From Kluyvera genomosp. 1 (GTDB lineage: Bacteria; Pseudomonadota; Gammaproteobacteria; Enterobacterales; Enterobacteriaceae), in the NCBI RefSeq assembly GCF_001266615.1, contig NZ_LGHZ01000022.1, positions 1 to 64,000 on the forward strand: a stretch of DNA of 64,000 nucleotides. The letters run 5' to 3'. How positions within the stretch are numbered: position 1 is the first letter of the stretch; each line of letters starts with the position of its first letter. The translations under genes were made by a program, and so were the position numbers. A model generated the notes under the pieces. That model had not been told where the DNA came from and did not search any database. It saw nothing but the letters and a program-made list of their open reading frames with translations. Below are positions 47,919-57,781 of this stretch, in pieces.

Positions 47919-49310
47919 ATGAAGAAATCGACCTTAGCAATCGCTATTGGATTATTATTAGTGGCCAATACCGGTTTCGCTAAAACAACGAAAATGACGT
48001 TGGAACAGCGACTGGAACAGTTAGAAACACGTCTGGAAGCCGCAGAAACGCGCGCCGATCAGGCGGAGCAGAAAGTGCAGGACCTGCAGGTTCAGCAGGC
48101 AACTGAAATTAAAGAGATTAAGGCCGCACAAGGCAATACGCCGGTGAATGGCCAGACGCCAGCGGAAGAAACCAAGAAAAACGCCTCAACGCCAAACCTG
48201 ATACTTTCAGGCTATGGCGATCTGAAAATCTATGGTGATGTCGAATTCAACATGGATGCAGCAAGTAATCATGGCGTACTGGCTATGACGAATCCGAATG
48301 GCAGCGATCCCTCGAATGAAAAATGGGATGTAAATGGCCGTATACTGCTCGGTTTTGATGGTACGCGTAAATTAGACAACGGTTATTATGCCGGCTTCTC
48401 AGCGCAGCCGCTGGGCGATCTCTCCGGTTCTGTGAATATCGATGACTCAGTGTTCTTCTTTGGTAAAGAAAATGACTGGAAAATTAAAGTGGGTCGTTTT
48501 GAAGCCTACGATATGTTCCCGCTTAATCAGGATACCTTTGTTGAACATTCAGGAAATACCGCGAACGATCTTTATGACGACGGCAGCGGCTATATTTACA
48601 TGATGAAAGAAGGTCGTGGTCGTTCTGATTCTGGCGGCAATTTCCTGATGAGCAAGCAGATTGATAACTGGTACTTTGAATTAAACACCCTGATGGAAGA
48701 CGGTACTTCGCTGTACCAGGATCAGCAATATCACGGGCGTGATATCGATCAGCAGAAAAACGTCATCTATCTGCGTCCCGTTGTGGCGTGGTCTGCAACG
48801 GATAATTTCACCGTATCTGCGGGTATGGAAAGTAACGTTATTAATAACGCTTACGGCTATACCAACGGCCAGGGACAGTTTGTCGACCAGTCTGACCGTA
48901 CGGGCTACGGCTTAACCATGACCTGGAACGGGCTGAAGAGCGATCCGGATGATGGCGTCGTGATTAACGCGAACACCGCCTACCTTGATGCGGATAACGA
49001 AAAAGACTTTACCGCGGCGGCTAACGTGCTGTGGAAACGCTTTGAATTGGGCTACATTTACGCCCATAACAAGGTTGACGACTATGCGGGCGTCGTGTGC
49101 GACAACGACTGCTGGATTAACGATGAAGGGACGTATGATATTCATACTTTCCATGCGTCGTATCAGTTTGCTAACGTCATGGATATGCAGAACTTTAATA
49201 TCTATCTCGGCGCGTATTACTCCATCCTGGATAGCGATGGCGATAACCATAATGGTACCGGATCTGACGATCGTTACGGTGCACGCGTTCGTTTCAAATA
49301 CTACTTCTAA
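47919..49310 (+). CDS. Carbohydrate-specific outer-membrane porin (RafY-like)
   Basis: A 463-residue outer-membrane protein. Signal peptide of about 21 residues (ending NTGFA), then a heptad-like coiled coil (about 25-65, LEQRLEQLETRLEAAETRAD) as in ScrY and BglH-type porins, a linker with Thr/Asn/Pro, and a beta barrel from about residue 95 ending in RVRFKYYF with a terminal Phe as required for Bam insertion. It is most like raffinose-porin RafY-type glycoporins. The substrate is unknown; the location beside the rhamnose operon hints at a rhamnose-containing saccharide. Confidence 0.82.
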   Translation: MKKSTLAIAIGLLLVANTGFAKTTKMTLEQRLEQLETRLEAAETRADQAEQKVQDLQVQQATEIKEIKAAQGNTPVNGQTPAEETKKNASTPNLILSGYGDLKIYGDVEFNMDAASNHGVLAMTNPNGSDPSNEKWDVNGRILLGFDGTRKLDNGYYAGFSAQPLGDLSGSVNIDDSVFFFGKENDWKIKVGRFEAYDMFPLNQDTFVEHSGNTANDLYDDGSGYIYMMKEGRGRSDSGGNFLMSKQIDNWYFELNTLMEDGTSLYQDQQYHGRDIDQQKNVIYLRPVVAWSATDNFTVSAGMESNVINNAYGYTNGQGQFVDQSDRTGYGLTMTWNGLKSDPDDGVVINANTAYLDADNEKDFTAAANVLWKRFELGYIYAHNKVDDYAGVVCDNDCWINDEGTYDIHTFHASYQFANVMDMQNFNIYLGAYYSILDSDGDNHNGTGSDDRYGARVRFKYYF

Positions 49311-49316
49311 TGCCAT

Positions 49317-49346
49317 AAAAGGCCTCTGCAAGCAGAGGCCTTTTAC
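49317..49346. terminator. Bidirectional terminator between porin gene and rhaM
   Basis: Perfect 13-bp stem AAAAGGCCTCTGC/GCAGAGGCCTTTT with a two-base spacer, T run on both strands. It ends the porin gene and the long leftward rhamnose operon. Confidence 0.88.
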
Positions 49347-49356
49347 TTTTAGCGCA

Positions 49357-49671
49357 CTAAGCCAGGTAAAACACCTCTTTTAACTCTGCGCTCACCGGGC
49401 TGTTATCCGGATTGGCGGGCATCACGTCAGCCATGTGTTTCCACCAACGCTGGCACACCTCGGTATTGGCAACCGCGTTCCAGCGCTCTTCGGATTCGAT
49501 CTCCACGCTGGCGAACAATAGGTTGCGCTCTTTATCGAGGTAAATAGCGTAATGGTGGGCACCGTGTGCTTTTAGCACGGCCTCCAGCTCTGGCCAGATT
49601 GGGCTATGGCGTCGCTGGTATTCCTCGTGTGCGTTGGCGTTAACCTGCATCACAAAGGCTTTGCGGATCAT
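49357..49671 (-). CDS. rhaM: L-rhamnose mutarotase RhaM
   Basis: Interconverts alpha and beta L-rhamnose for the isomerase. 104 residues, as in E. coli. It has the conserved histidine/tyrosine active site in [13 protein letters not shown] and [21 protein letters not shown], and the [14 protein letters not shown] segment. The start overlaps the preceding dehydrogenase stop by 4 bp. Last gene of the rhamnose operon. Confidence 0.96.
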   Translation of the reverse strand: MIRKAFVMQVNANAHEEYQRRHSPIWPELEAVLKAHGAHHYAIYLDKERNLLFASVEIESEERWNAVANTEVCQRWWKHMADVMPANPDNSPVSAELKEVFYLA

Positions 49672-50816
49672 AATGCCTCCAGATACAGCTCGCGAACTTC
49701 GTCGCGGCTGGCGGTGCGTGGATTACACGGTGCGCAAGGGTCAGCCAGCGCTTTATCCAGCCACCCTTCGATATCGGCTTTAGTCACACCCAGTTTGCTG
49801 AATCCTTCCGGAATCCCCACGCGAGCGCTCAGTTGACGGATGGCGTTGATGGCTTCCATGCTGGCTGTTTCATCGCTCATATTGCGCGTATCGACGCCCA
49901 TTGCCTGTGCGATGCGGGCAAAACGCGCGATCGCATTAGGACGGTTAAAGTTTTCAATGATTGGCAGCAAAATAGCGTTACAAACGCCGTGCGGCAGGTT
50001 GTGAGTTGCCCCCGGCTGGTGCGCCAGCGCGTGAACCAGGCCCAGACCGGCGCTATTAAACGCCATGCCGGCCAGGTACTGACCAAACGCCATCTGCTCG
50101 CGCGCTTCGAGGTTATGACCGTCGTCGACGGCTTTCGGTAGCCACAAGGTAATCAGGCGAATGGCTTCCAGCGCGTTGGCATCGGTGAGTGGATGCGCCC
50201 CGACGGAAACGTACGCTTCCACCGCGTGGGTCAAGGCATCCATACCGGTTGCAGCGGTCACGGAGGCTGGGATATCCAGCATCACGCTGGCATCATCTAC
50301 TGCGATATCCGGGATAATGTTGGAATCAATAATGACTTCTTTCACCTGGCGCGCGGTGTCGATAATCACAGCATTACTGGTCATCTCTGCGGCGGTACCG
50401 GCGGTGGTGTTGATGGCCACCAAATGCACTCCGGCATTGACCACTTTGCCAACACCGGAATAGGCGGTGGAGGGACCAGGGTTGGCGGTGAGGATCTTAA
50501 TCGCCTTGGCGGTGTCTATCGGGCTACCGCCGCCGAAGGCGATGATATAGTCACAAGACTCCGCCTGATATGCCGCATAACCTTTTTGCACCAGTTCTTC
50601 CGTTGGGTTGGGGAAAACCTCGTCGAACAGATGGTAAGACATTTTATGTGCGTCTAATGCGGTGAACAGGCTGTCCAGTAAGCCGAGCTTCACGAGCTGA
50701 CCGTCGGTGACGATCAGCGCTTTGCCCCATTGCTTCCCGGCAACCAGGTTAACCATATCAGCGATAGCGCCCGCACCGTGCAGGCTGATTTTTGGCAGTG
50801 CTAACATAAAACTCAT
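49668..50816 (-). CDS. fucO: Lactaldehyde reductase-type iron-dependent alcohol dehydrogenase
   Basis: Group III (iron-activated) alcohol dehydrogenase of 382 residues. It has the NAD motif [13 protein letters not shown] and metal ligands in [11 protein letters not shown] and [19 protein letters not shown]. Position inside the rhamnose operon suggests reduction of L-lactaldehyde, made by RhaD, to 1,2-propanediol. It is somewhat closer to YiaY than to E. coli FucO, so the symbol is by function and context, not orthology. E. coli has no such gene in its rha locus. Confidence 0.85.
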   Translation of the reverse strand: MSFMLALPKISLHGAGAIADMVNLVAGKQWGKALIVTDGQLVKLGLLDSLFTALDAHKMSYHLFDEVFPNPTEELVQKGYAAYQAESCDYIIAFGGGSPIDTAKAIKILTANPGPSTAYSGVGKVVNAGVHLVAINTTAGTAAEMTSNAVIIDTARQVKEVIIDSNIIPDIAVDDASVMLDIPASVTAATGMDALTHAVEAYVSVGAHPLTDANALEAIRLITLWLPKAVDDGHNLEAREQMAFGQYLAGMAFNSAGLGLVHALAHQPGATHNLPHGVCNAILLPIIENFNRPNAIARFARIAQAMGVDTRNMSDETASMEAINAIRQLSARVGIPEGFSKLGVTKADIEGWLDKALADPCAPCNPRTASRDEVRELYLEAL

Positions 50817-50856
50817 GGTGTTTCTCCTTGATACCTATTTTGTGAAATCCTGTCTT

Positions 50857-50880
50857 CCCCTCATCCTGTGGGGTGAGGGG
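50857..50880. repeat. Intraoperon hairpin between rhaQ and the dehydrogenase gene
   Basis: CCCCTCA (50857-50863) and TGAGGGG (50874-50880) form a stem with an internal CC/GG pair. It resembles short enterobacterial intergenic stems and may stabilise or attenuate the message. Confidence 0.45.
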
Positions 50881-50885
50881 GAAAT

Positions 50886-51890
50886 TTAAATTCGTCGCCG
50901 CTGCGTGATCCGACGGGTGATGATCGGCAGCGAAATCACCACAATCAGCATCGCGCCGATGATTATCGACATTACGATGCCGGGCACGTTAAGCAGGCTC
51001 AGGCCGAAGGTGACCAGCCCCATCAGGAATGCCGCAATAATCACGCCGACCATGCTGCCGGAACCGCCAAGAATATTGATGCCGCCCAATACCGCCATCG
51101 TCACCACTGCCAGCTCCCAGCCCATGGCGATGGTTGGGCGCGTGCTGCCCAGACGTGAAGTCAGCAGCACTGCCGCAAGCCCCGACATCAGACCGACCAG
51201 CGCGAACAGCATCAGGTTGTGACGCTTGACGTTAATCCCGGAATACCAGGCGCCGGTCGGGTTATTGCCGATGGCGTAGGTGCGACGGCCAAAGTTGGTC
51301 TTGTGTAACAGGAAGGCAAACAGGGCGGCGAGTACGATAAACAGCGCGAACTCGAATGACAGCGCGCCCCACACGTAGCCCTGTCCAAACCAGGCGAAAC
51401 TCTCCGGATATTTATTCAGCGCCTGATCGCCCAGCAGAATGTAGGTGATCCCGCGATACAGGCTCATGGTGCCGATGGTGATGACGATGGAGGAGAGGTT
51501 AAAGCGTGTCACCAGCAGGCCATTAAACAGACCACACAGCAATCCAACGACCAGCCCCACGCAAACCAACAGTGGAGTGTCGACGCCAGCAGCGGCGCAA
51601 AAGCCCATCAGCGTTGAGCTCAAAGCGATGGTTGACGCAACGGATAGATCAATTTCGCGAGCGATTATCAGCATCGCCATCGGCAGCACGATGATTGCCT
51701 TCTCGGTGAAATTGAACGTGGCGTCCGAGAGATTCCAGATATTAAGGAAGTACGGCGACGCCAGGGCGTTGACGACAAATACCAGCAGGGTAACTGCCAG
51801 TAAAAAGCCTTCCCAACACAGCAGTCGCTGAACAAACGACGGCGCAGCGATCTCGGTTTTAATCTCTTCCGGCATCATAATTTTGCTCAT
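50886..51890 (-). CDS. rhaQ: Rhamnose ABC transporter permease (RhaQ type)
   Basis: Inner-membrane permease of the carbohydrate CUT2 (ribose-type) ABC family, 334 residues with eight to ten helices. The EAA-like region AIGNNPTGAWYSGINVKRHNLMLF is typical of RbsC-type subunits. It overlaps rhaP by 4 bp. It resembles rhamnose importers of the rhizobial RhaSTPQ type, with rhamnose as substrate by operon context. Names P and Q are given by order. Confidence 0.87.
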   Translation of the reverse strand: MSKIMMPEEIKTEIAAPSFVQRLLCWEGFLLAVTLLVFVVNALASPYFLNIWNLSDATFNFTEKAIIVLPMAMLIIAREIDLSVASTIALSSTLMGFCAAAGVDTPLLVCVGLVVGLLCGLFNGLLVTRFNLSSIVITIGTMSLYRGITYILLGDQALNKYPESFAWFGQGYVWGALSFEFALFIVLAALFAFLLHKTNFGRRTYAIGNNPTGAWYSGINVKRHNLMLFALVGLMSGLAAVLLTSRLGSTRPTIAMGWELAVVTMAVLGGINILGGSGSMVGVIIAAFLMGLVTFGLSLLNVPGIVMSIIIGAMLIVVISLPIITRRITQRRRI

Positions 51891-52891
51891 GAGCGCACCG
51901 CCTGTTTTTGTCGAGCCAGCGCGGCATCGCGCAGAATCAGCCGTCCTTTGCGCTTATTACCGCGTTCATTCAACAGCACCGCCACCACGATCACCGTGCC
52001 GGAAATGGCCATCTGCCAGAATGGCGAAATGCCAATCACCGGCAGGGCATTGTTGATAATGCCGAGGAACAGCGCCCCACACAGACAACCGATGACGCGG
52101 CCGGTGCCGCCCATGGTACTGATGCCGCCAATCACACAGGCGGCTACCACCTGCAGTTCGAAGCCGTTGGCGACGTCAACATAGGCGACGGCAAAGCGCG
52201 AAATCCACAAGTAGCCGCAGAACCCGGCCAGTGCACCGGAGAGGCAGAAGCTGACGAACTGCATTTTCCCGGCGTTGATTCCGGTGTAGTACGCCGCAGT
52301 GGCGTTGCCGCCGGCGGTGTACAGTGCACGCCCGGTACGGCTAAACCGCAAGAAATAGCCGACCAGAACGACGGCAGCGATGGCGAACCAGCTCAGCACC
52401 GGCAAACCCAGGAGCGCGGCGCGCGGCAGGCCGAGGAAATCGGCACTCATTTGGTGTGAATTCACCCAGCCGCCGTCGGAGAGCAGGAAGATAATGCCCC
52501 GGTAGATACTCATGGTGCCCAGCGTTACCACGATAGCAGGGATGCCCAGCTTCCAGACCAGCAGGCCGTTAATCATTCCCATCACCAGCCCCAGGGTGGT
52601 TGCCAGCAGCAACAGCGCCCAAACGGGAATAGCCGGGTAGTGGAAATTGAGCAGAGCGACAATCATCCCGGTGAGCGCCAGGTTGGCGGCCATCGACAGA
52701 TCGATACCTTTGGTCAGTAGCACCATCATCTGCCCCAGCGCGAGGATGATTAAGATGGCGGTATCGTTGAACATCTCGACCAGATTACCCGGGGAAACAA
52801 AAGATGGGACGCGGCTGCCAATCACCGCCACCATCAGAATGATGACGCCCGCCAGCAGCGCTTCGCGATGCTTAAATAAGGATTGCCACAT
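51887..52891 (-). CDS. rhaP: Rhamnose ABC transporter permease (RhaP type)
   Basis: Second CUT2-family permease, also 334 residues, with the RbsC-like signatures GMINGLLVWKLGIPAIVVTLGTMSIYRG and ALYTAGGNATAAYYTGINAGKMQF-type motif near the centre. It forms a heterodimer with the neighbouring permease by family precedent. Its start is adjacent to the ATPase stop (no gap). C-terminal basic tail. Confidence 0.87.
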   Translation of the reverse strand: MWQSLFKHREALLAGVIILMVAVIGSRVPSFVSPGNLVEMFNDTAILIILALGQMMVLLTKGIDLSMAANLALTGMIVALLNFHYPAIPVWALLLLATTLGLVMGMINGLLVWKLGIPAIVVTLGTMSIYRGIIFLLSDGGWVNSHQMSADFLGLPRAALLGLPVLSWFAIAAVVLVGYFLRFSRTGRALYTAGGNATAAYYTGINAGKMQFVSFCLSGALAGFCGYLWISRFAVAYVDVANGFELQVVAACVIGGISTMGGTGRVIGCLCGALFLGIINNALPVIGISPFWQMAISGTVIVVAVLLNERGNKRKGRLILRDAALARQKQAVRS

Positions 52892-54397
52892 TTATGCTGC
52901 CTCCTTACCTGCACCGCTTGCGGCGCTGACGATGGTTTCTGCGGTGGCTTCGCCAGCTTGATATTCGGCGACTATCAGCCCTTCATGCATAACGATAATG
53001 CGGTCGGCCATGCCCATTACTTCCGGCAGTTCCGACGACACCATAATCACCGCCAGTCCCTGCGCCACCAGCTCAGACATAAACTGATGCACCGCAGCTT
53101 TGGAGCCGATATCAATACCTTTGGTCGGTTCATCGAGGATGATGACGTCCGGATGGGTGGCCAGCCATTTTCCGATCACCACTTTTTGCTGGTTCCCGCC
53201 GGAAAGCGTCTCCACCGGCTGTCGCCAGCTAAAGGCTTTTACCTGCAGGCGGCGCGCGTACTCGTCGGCTAACTGCCACTCGCGGGCATCGTTGAGCACG
53301 CCGCGAGGATTGAGTTTGCTTAATTGCGGCAGGCTGATGTTCTGCGCGATAGGCAGCTCGATAATCGCGCCCTGCTTTTGTCGTTCTTCCGGCACGCAGA
53401 CAATCCCGGCGTTGATGGCGTCGGCGGGCTGGCGGAAATTGACCGTATTTCCGTTAAGCACGATTTGCCCAGATGACGGATGTGTCACCCCGGAAAGCGC
53501 CTGCATCAGCTCGGTCCGTCCGGCACCGACCAGACCATAAAACCCGAGGATCTCACCTTTACGCAGCGTAAAATTGATATGGGCAAACTCGGTGGGGTGA
53601 CAGAGATCGTTGACTTTCAGCACCGTCTCGCCCTTCTCGCAGGCGATTTTTGGGTAGGTTTGGGTAATCGCGCGCCCGACCATCATGGCGACCATGCGTT
53701 CTTCGGTAATGTCGTTTATCGTACCGGAGCCGACGTACACGCCATCGCGCAAAATAGTGTAGTGATCGGCCAGCTCGAAGATTTCATCAAACTTATGCGA
53801 GATAAACAGGATGGCTTTACCTTCCTGTTTTAAGCGCTCAACGATCTGGTAGAACTCCAGAATTTCATGCTGGGATAGGGCGGCAGTCGGTTCGTCGAGG
53901 ATCACCACCTGTGCTTCAAACGACAGCGCTCGGGCGATGGCGACCATATGGCGCTGGGCGATGCTAAGGGTTTTCAGTATGGCGCGTGGGTCAATCTGCA
54001 CGTCGAGGCGGCTTAAGATGGCGTGCGCTTTCTGGTGCATGGCGGGCCAATCGAGCTTTTTTAACCAGCCTTTATACAGATACTGGCCGACAAAAATATT
54101 TTCGGTGACCGACAGTTCATCGAACAGTACGGTTTCCTGATGGATAGCGGTGATACCGATTTTGTGTGCCGAATCCGGCGTCGGTAGCGAAATGGGGATG
54201 GCTTTATAGAGAATTTCACCCTCTTCGGGCTGATAGATGCCGGTCATGACTTTGACCAGCGTCGATTTTCCCGCGCCGTTTTCACCGATTAAGGCGGTGA
54301 CTTTTCCGGGCCAAAGATCGAGCTGCACATTTTCAAGCGCGCGCACGCCGGGGAAAACTTTGGTTATCCCCTTAAGCTGTAGCAAAGGTGTCGACAT
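52892..54397 (-). CDS. Rhamnose ABC transporter ATP-binding protein
   Basis: Tandem ABC ATPase of the CUT2 family, 501 residues. N-terminal half: Walker A GENGAGKST (38-46), signature degenerate (LSIAQRHMV), Walker B VVILDEPTAALS. C-terminal half: degenerate Walker A GLVGAGRTEL, intact signature LSGGNQQKV, Walker B VIILDEPTKGID. The ATG at 54397 follows GGAGAAC; the longer upstream frame crosses a REP element. Corresponds to rhizobial RhaT, a name used for the symporter in enterobacteria, so no symbol is given. Confidence 0.9.
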   Translation of the reverse strand: MSTPLLQLKGITKVFPGVRALENVQLDLWPGKVTALIGENGAGKSTLVKVMTGIYQPEEGEILYKAIPISLPTPDSAHKIGITAIHQETVLFDELSVTENIFVGQYLYKGWLKKLDWPAMHQKAHAILSRLDVQIDPRAILKTLSIAQRHMVAIARALSFEAQVVILDEPTAALSQHEILEFYQIVERLKQEGKAILFISHKFDEIFELADHYTILRDGVYVGSGTINDITEERMVAMMVGRAITQTYPKIACEKGETVLKVNDLCHPTEFAHINFTLRKGEILGFYGLVGAGRTELMQALSGVTHPSSGQIVLNGNTVNFRQPADAINAGIVCVPEERQKQGAIIELPIAQNISLPQLSKLNPRGVLNDAREWQLADEYARRLQVKAFSWRQPVETLSGGNQQKVVIGKWLATHPDVIILDEPTKGIDIGSKAAVHQFMSELVAQGLAVIMVSSELPEVMGMADRIIVMHEGLIVAEYQAGEATAETIVSAASGAGKEAA

Positions 54398-54420
54398 GAT
54401 AGTTCTCCATCGTGGGAGGT

Positions 54421-54494
54421 TTTGTAGGACGGGTAAGCGAGAGCGCCACCCGCCGGTTTGCCGGATGGCGCGGGGCTTATCCGGTCTACAAAAC
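54421..54494. repeat. Two REP sequences (BIME-like) within the rhamnose operon
   Basis: Two GC-rich REP-type units in inverted orientation (54423-54453 and 54458-54489), each with the GGCGC-type core and GTAGG/CTAC ends, between the binding-protein and ATPase genes. Such elements often lower distal expression or stabilise the upstream message, consistent with more binding protein than membrane subunits. Confidence 0.8.
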
Positions 54495-54497
54495 GCA

Positions 54498-55484
54498 TCA
54501 GAAGATTTTTGAGAACTTATCAATATTGCTGGCATCGTAGACGAACGGCTCAGACATCGCGCCGCTGCCGTCAGCATCCAACTTCACTTTGCCCAGTTTG
54601 CCCATGCTGGCTTCGGTTTTCGTGGCGGATCCTTTGACCAGATCATCGGCAAGATAGGTAGCGGCGTAGCCCAGATCGATGGGGTTCCAGATGGCGAAAC
54701 TTTTGCTGGCACCGGACTTGATTGCGCCCGCCATTTCAGACGGTAGCCCCAGCCCGGTGACGTACACTTTGCCGATTTTGCCCTGGTCTTTTACCGCCTG
54801 TGCGGCAGCGACAATGCCGACGGACGAGGGTGAAACGATGACTTTCAGATCGGGATAGGATTTCAGCAGGCCAACCGCTTCGCGGTAGCTTTTATCTGAC
54901 AGATCGTCGCCATAGGCTACGGTCACCAGATTAATTGACGGGTAGTTCGGTAATACTTTCTTCATCTCGGCAATCCAGATGTTCTGGTTGGTCGAGGTTG
55001 GCGTGGCGCTGAGGATGGCGACATCCCCCTTATCCACGTTCAGCGCTTTGAGCGCATCGGCAGCCAGCTTGACGTTGGTTTCGCCAATAAGCTGGTTGTT
55101 TGATGGATTCAGGTGGATCTGACGCCCGCCGGCGGCGACGCCGGAGTCCCATGACACGACTTTAATGCCACGCTGCATGGCTTTTTTCAGCACCGGGACG
55201 ACCGCATCGGGATCGTTGGCGGAAATAGCGATCGCATCGACACCCTGGGCGATCAACCCGTTAAGCACTTCGATCTGTGCTTCGGCAGTGGTGGTAGTGG
55301 GGCCAGTATAAATGACTTTAACATCTCCTAACTCTTTGGCAGCCTCCTGAGCGCCGACGTTTGCGGCCTCAAAGAATCCATTGCCTAATGACTTTGCCAC
55401 CAGGGCAATTTTCACTTCAGCTAAAGCGGAACCGGACAACGCCAGGGCGGCAACGGTGAGGATGAAGCTTGCTTTTATTTTCAT
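54498..55484 (-). CDS. Rhamnose ABC transporter periplasmic substrate-binding protein
   Basis: Periplasmic-binding protein of the RbsB/LacI-like type, 328 residues. Signal peptide of about 22 residues (ending SGSALA), then the two-lobed domain starting VKIALVAKSLGNGFFEAANVGAQEAA, with EVLNGLIAQGVDAIAISANDPDA and VVSWDSGVA characteristic of CUT2 binders. Assigned to rhamnose by context and resemblance to rhizobial RhaS; the symbol is omitted because rhaS names the activator here. Confidence 0.88.
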   Translation of the reverse strand: MKIKASFILTVAALALSGSALAEVKIALVAKSLGNGFFEAANVGAQEAAKELGDVKVIYTGPTTTTAEAQIEVLNGLIAQGVDAIAISANDPDAVVPVLKKAMQRGIKVVSWDSGVAAGGRQIHLNPSNNQLIGETNVKLAADALKALNVDKGDVAILSATPTSTNQNIWIAEMKKVLPNYPSINLVTVAYGDDLSDKSYREAVGLLKSYPDLKVIVSPSSVGIVAAAQAVKDQGKIGKVYVTGLGLPSEMAGAIKSGASKSFAIWNPIDLGYAATYLADDLVKGSATKTEASMGKLGKVKLDADGSGAMSEPFVYDASNIDKFSKIF

Positions 55485-55536
55485 TGCTTGTACTCCACGG
55501 TTTTGAGTTAGTTGGTTTGCAGGTAACAGAATTTTT

Positions 55537-55562
55537 CCCCTGCGGATCGTTGCCCGCAGGGG
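55537..55562. repeat. Strong hairpin between rhaD and the binding-protein gene
   Basis: Nine-bp perfect GC-rich stem CCCCTGCGG/CCGCAGGGG with an eight-base loop. On the transcribed minus strand it is followed by A residues, not U, so it is unlikely to terminate rhaBAD transcription. It may protect the 3' end of a processed rhaBAD message. Confidence 0.6.
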
Positions 55563-55575
55563 TTATGCGATGTTC

Positions 55576-56406
55576 TTACTTGTACAGATTTAACGCGCTG
55601 GCCATCGGGGTCACGCCAAAGCGCTGGCCGAGGGCAATCAGTTCTTGCTGGGTGATGGTCTGCTTCATGCCGCCCATCGAGTACACCTTCACCAGGACTT
55701 CGGCAGATTTTTCGGCGGTATCAATCAGACCGAAAGCCTCATCGAGCGTTGGACCGCTGCCAAAGACGCCGTGGAACGGCCACAGCACCAGGGAGTGCTG
55801 CTGCATCGAAACGGCGGTCGCCTGACCGATTTCATCGGTACCCGGTACCATCCACGGCAGAATGCCGACGCCGTCGGGGAAGACCACCAGACACTCAGTG
55901 CTGCCCTCCCACAGTTTGCGGGTGAACAGCGCGCTGTCGTTTTCCAGCACGTAGGTCAGCGCAATCAGGTTGGTAGCGTGGCAGTGCATGATCACGCGGT
56001 CTTTACCATCGGTCAGCTTGATACGTTCACAGTGTGACAGGAAATGCGCAGGCAGCTCGGAGGTTGGTACCGCTTCGTGAGTCAGCCCCCACAAAATATG
56101 GTAGCCCGCACCGTCGCTATCGACTTTCACTACGCCGAGATTTGCCGCGGGATCAAGCTGAACGTTACGGAAGAACTTACCGGAACCGGTCACGATAAAC
56201 GGCGTATTAGCCAGCATTGGCATCGGCTGGCTCAGGGCGATATAGCGCGGTTTCGCGTGGAAATCGGCGGTGAATGGCGCGATATCGACCTCGTCCAGAC
56301 GCAGGGTCAGGTTGCCGCCATTCCGCTCATCCCAACCTTTTAACCAGGCGTCGGAAGTGGCTTTGATCATCCCCTGGACGAACCAGGAATCGGTAATTTT
56401 CTGCAT
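55576..56406 (-). CDS. rhaD: Rhamnulose-1-phosphate aldolase RhaD
   Basis: Zinc-dependent class II aldolase that splits L-rhamnulose 1-phosphate into dihydroxyacetone phosphate and L-lactaldehyde. 276 residues (E. coli 274). It has the [11 protein letters not shown] phosphate-binding segment, [10 protein letters not shown], and the zinc ligands in [13 protein letters not shown]. Third gene of the operon. AGGACAAC upstream is the ribosome-binding site. Confidence 0.96.
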   Translation of the reverse strand: MQKITDSWFVQGMIKATSDAWLKGWDERNGGNLTLRLDEVDIAPFTADFHAKPRYIALSQPMPMLANTPFIVTGSGKFFRNVQLDPAANLGVVKVDSDGAGYHILWGLTHEAVPTSELPAHFLSHCERIKLTDGKDRVIMHCHATNLIALTYVLENDSALFTRKLWEGSTECLVVFPDGVGILPWMVPGTDEIGQATAVSMQQHSLVLWPFHGVFGSGPTLDEAFGLIDTAEKSAEVLVKVYSMGGMKQTITQQELIALGQRFGVTPMASALNLYK

Positions 56407-56428
56407 AATCTTGTTGTCCTGTGTACTT

Positions 56429-56512
56429 TGATGCCCGATGGCGCAGCGCCTATCGGGCTGGCAATGACTGTTATTGGTGTGGGTTTTCCCCTCTCCCTTT
56501 TAGGGAGAGGAG
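56429..56512. repeat. REP-like stem and GGGAGAGG inverted repeat between rhaA and rhaD
   Basis: Two adjacent stems: GCCCGAT...ATCGGGC with GGCGC/GCGCC inside (56433-56458), a REP-type unit, and CCTCTCCC/GGGAGAGG with a short TTTTA loop (about 56491-56511). Both lie in the 115-bp gap. Intergenic REP stems inside operons are common in enterobacteria. Confidence 0.65.
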
Positions 56513-56521
56513 GAGGGTCAC

Positions 56522-57781
56522 TCACCCACGCTTGCTCAGAATCGCTTTCTCGTAGCCGCGCACGCTTTCCAGCCACTGGCTACCCGCCGGAGTGTCATTG
56601 CGCTGGCAGTACATTTCCCACACCGCCTGCCACGGCAGGCATTTCTGTTCTTCCAACAGTGCCAGACGGGCGGTGTAGTCGCCGGAGGCTTCCAGCTGGC
56701 GCAGCTCGGCGGTTGGCTCCAGCAGCGCGCGCAGCAAGGCTTTCTTCATGTTGCGGGTGCCGATAACCCATGCGGCGATACGGTTGATAGAGGCGTCGAA
56801 GAAGTCGAGGCCAATGTGAACGCGGTCAAACAGGTCATGGCGGATGATTTCACTGGCGATGGCCTGGGTCTCATCATCCAGCAGCACCACGTGGTCGCTG
56901 TCCCAGCGCACGGGGCGGCTCACGTGCAGCAGCAGGCGAGGGACATACAGCATAGCGGCGGAGATTTTGTCGGAGATCACTTCAGTAGGGTGGAAGTGAC
57001 CCGCATCCAGGCACAGTGCGGTTTGGCGGCTGGTGGCGTAACCCATATAGAATTCGTTAGAGCCGACGGTGTAGCTTTCCGCGCCGATACCGAACAGTTT
57101 GCTTTCCACCGCATCGATGTGGTGCGCCGGGTCGAGTTTTTCGCTGATCACTTCATCCAGCGCGGCGGCCAGACGCCGGCGCGGTGCCAGACGGTCAACG
57201 GTGACATCTTTCATGCCGTCCGGGATCCAGATATTCATCACCGATGGCGTTCCTAACTGCTCGCCAAAATAGGCGGACACGCGGCGGCTGGCTTTACAGT
57301 GATCGATCCAGAACTGACGGATTTTTGGGTCGGCGTGGGACAGGGTAAAGCCATCTGCGCTCAGCGGGTGTGAGAAGCATGACGGGTTGAAATCGAGACC
57401 CAGCTTGTGTTTTTTCGCCCACTCCACCCAGTTTTTAAAGTGCTCTGGTTTGATTTGGTCACGTGCAACCGGGGTATCAGACTCCAGATAGATGGCATGC
57501 AGATTCAGACGCTTTGGCCCTGGGATCAGGCTCAGCGCCTGTTCCAGATCGGCACGCAGCTCGGTGGCGTTACGCGCTTTTCCCGGATAGTTACCGGTCG
57601 CCTGGATCCCACCCGTTAAATTGCCTTCTGGATTTTCAAAACCCGCGACGTCATCACCCTGCCAGCAGTGCATCGATACAGGTAAACGGTCGAGCTGGCG
57701 TAACGCTTCTTCGACGTCGATACCGACGGCGGCATAGCGCTGTTTCGCGAGTTCCCAAGCTTGGTCGAGTTGAGTGGTCAT
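56522..57781 (-). CDS. rhaA: L-rhamnose isomerase RhaA
   Basis: Converts L-rhamnose to L-rhamnulose. The 419-residue TIM-barrel protein is nearly identical in length and sequence pattern to E. coli RhaA; metal-binding segments include [38 protein letters not shown] and LDDETQA. The ATG at 57781 overlaps the rhaB stop (ATGA) and follows GGAGC; a TTG two codons earlier is rejected. Confidence 0.97.
   Translation of the reverse strand: MTTQLDQAWELAKQRYAAVGIDVEEALRQLDRLPVSMHCWQGDDVAGFENPEGNLTGGIQATGNYPGKARNATELRADLEQALSLIPGPKRLNLHAIYLESDTPVARDQIKPEHFKNWVEWAKKHKLGLDFNPSCFSHPLSADGFTLSHADPKIRQFWIDHCKASRRVSAYFGEQLGTPSVMNIWIPDGMKDVTVDRLAPRRRLAAALDEVISEKLDPAHHIDAVESKLFGIGAESYTVGSNEFYMGYATSRQTALCLDAGHFHPTEVISDKISAAMLYVPRLLLHVSRPVRWDSDHVVLLDDETQAIASEIIRHDLFDRVHIGLDFFDASINRIAAWVIGTRNMKKALLRALLEPTAELRQLEASGDYTARLALLEEQKCLPWQAVWEMYCQRNDTPAGSQWLESVRGYEKAILSKRG

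Noticed and set aside
47789-47983. 64-codon frame ahead of the porin gene
   Set aside because: It overlaps the porin start in another frame and has no homology-like features or good ribosome-binding site.
55537-55562. Terminator separating rhaBAD from the ABC transporter genes
   Set aside because: On the transcribed strand the stem is followed by A residues, not U, so intrinsic termination is unlikely.
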